Shown here piece after piece: positions 63,971 through 64,000 of a DNA stretch of 64,000 nt (positions within the stretch are counted from its first letter, which is position 1; every line of letters starts with the position of its first letter). Below the pieces are notes generated by a model that saw nothing but the letters and a program-made list of their open reading frames with translations, was not told the DNA's origin and made no database searches. The position numbers were made by a program, and so were the translations under genes. The stretch is from Coprothermobacter platensis DSM 11748. GTDB lineage: Bacteria > Coprothermobacterota > Coprothermobacteria > Coprothermobacterales > Coprothermobacteraceae. Location: contig NZ_KB899040.1 of assembly GCF_000378005.1 (NCBI RefSeq), positions 1,252,795-1,316,794 on the forward strand, in the 5' to 3' direction.

Positions 63971-64000
63971 TTCAGCAAATGCAATAGAAAGTGCAGCATA

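Noticed and set aside
1-64000. tRNA, rRNA or tmRNA genes
   Set aside because: No cloverleaf-like segment with a T-loop GTTCGA core and CCA-side stem was found by eye.

Overview
The window looks like a chromosome segment of an anaerobic, protein-degrading, probably thermophilic bacterium of moderate GC. The support is an oxygen-independent ribonucleotide reductase with its activase, a tungsten/molybdenum-type aldehyde:ferredoxin oxidoreductase with a polyferredoxin, a secreted subtilase, a surface protein carrying a protease-inhibitor-like domain, and several archaeal-type genes. The gene content and style recall Coprothermobacter. That is an inference from family knowledge and was not checked by any search. 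No rRNA or tRNA gene was seen.

Layout. 1-9405: the end of a CRISPR array, its leader, and a type I-B effector operon on the minus strand (two micro-ORFs, cas6, cas8b/csh1, cas7/csh2, cas5, then an inserted DUF3006-like/secreted metallo-beta-lactamase pair, then cas3). No cas1, cas2 or cas4 is present. A decayed leader plus repeat lies between cas5 and the inserted pair, and a probable IS200/IS605 (TnpB) right-end remnant lies between cas3 and the leader. 9477-16816: a minus-strand mannose-family PTS operon with a Tm-1-like protein, a phosphoenolpyruvate-hydrolase-like TIM barrel, a class II ketose-bisphosphate aldolase, EIIB-C-D-A and an AgaS-type sugar isomerase. 17057-24825: subtilase with a strong promoter and a palindromic operator candidate, plsY-like gene, polyferredoxin/AOR/MoaD-like operon, divergent PfkB kinase and PsuG, a ferritin-like protein and a BsuPI-SLH surface protein. 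24909-31349: aldo/keto reductase, RNA methyltransferase, decayed gene, VOC protein, an isolated ERF-type single-strand annealing gene, a nitronate-monooxygenase-family enzyme and a membrane XRE regulator. 31838-38485: OLD-family nuclease, a Rieske oxygenase plus CrtI-like oxidoreductase pair, nitrilase and CPBP protease. 38516-40528: a membrane glycosyltransferase with a probable c-di-GMP-binding MshEN tail. 40887-46336: nrdD-nrdG and an ABC exporter. 46358-54893: a methionine operon behind a SAM-riboswitch-like leader and terminator. 55050-59214: an ECF sigma factor operon with an ABC-2 exporter. 59215-64000: decayed sequence, two paralogous lipoproteins and a secreted protein.

How the genes fit together. 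The clearest complete pathway is the methionine operon. Aspartokinase and an archaeal/fungal-type aspartate-semialdehyde dehydrogenase make aspartate semialdehyde. The HcyBio/ferredoxin protein and the UPF0280 protein would sulfurise it directly to homocysteine. MetF-like and MetH (with its reactivation domain as a separate protein) finish methionine. The most unusual architecture is the cas operon with the embedded relict CRISPR leader and the secreted MBL-LTD gene just upstream of cas3. Start codons were chosen by Shine-Dalgarno position, so several proteins are shorter than the longest possible frame.
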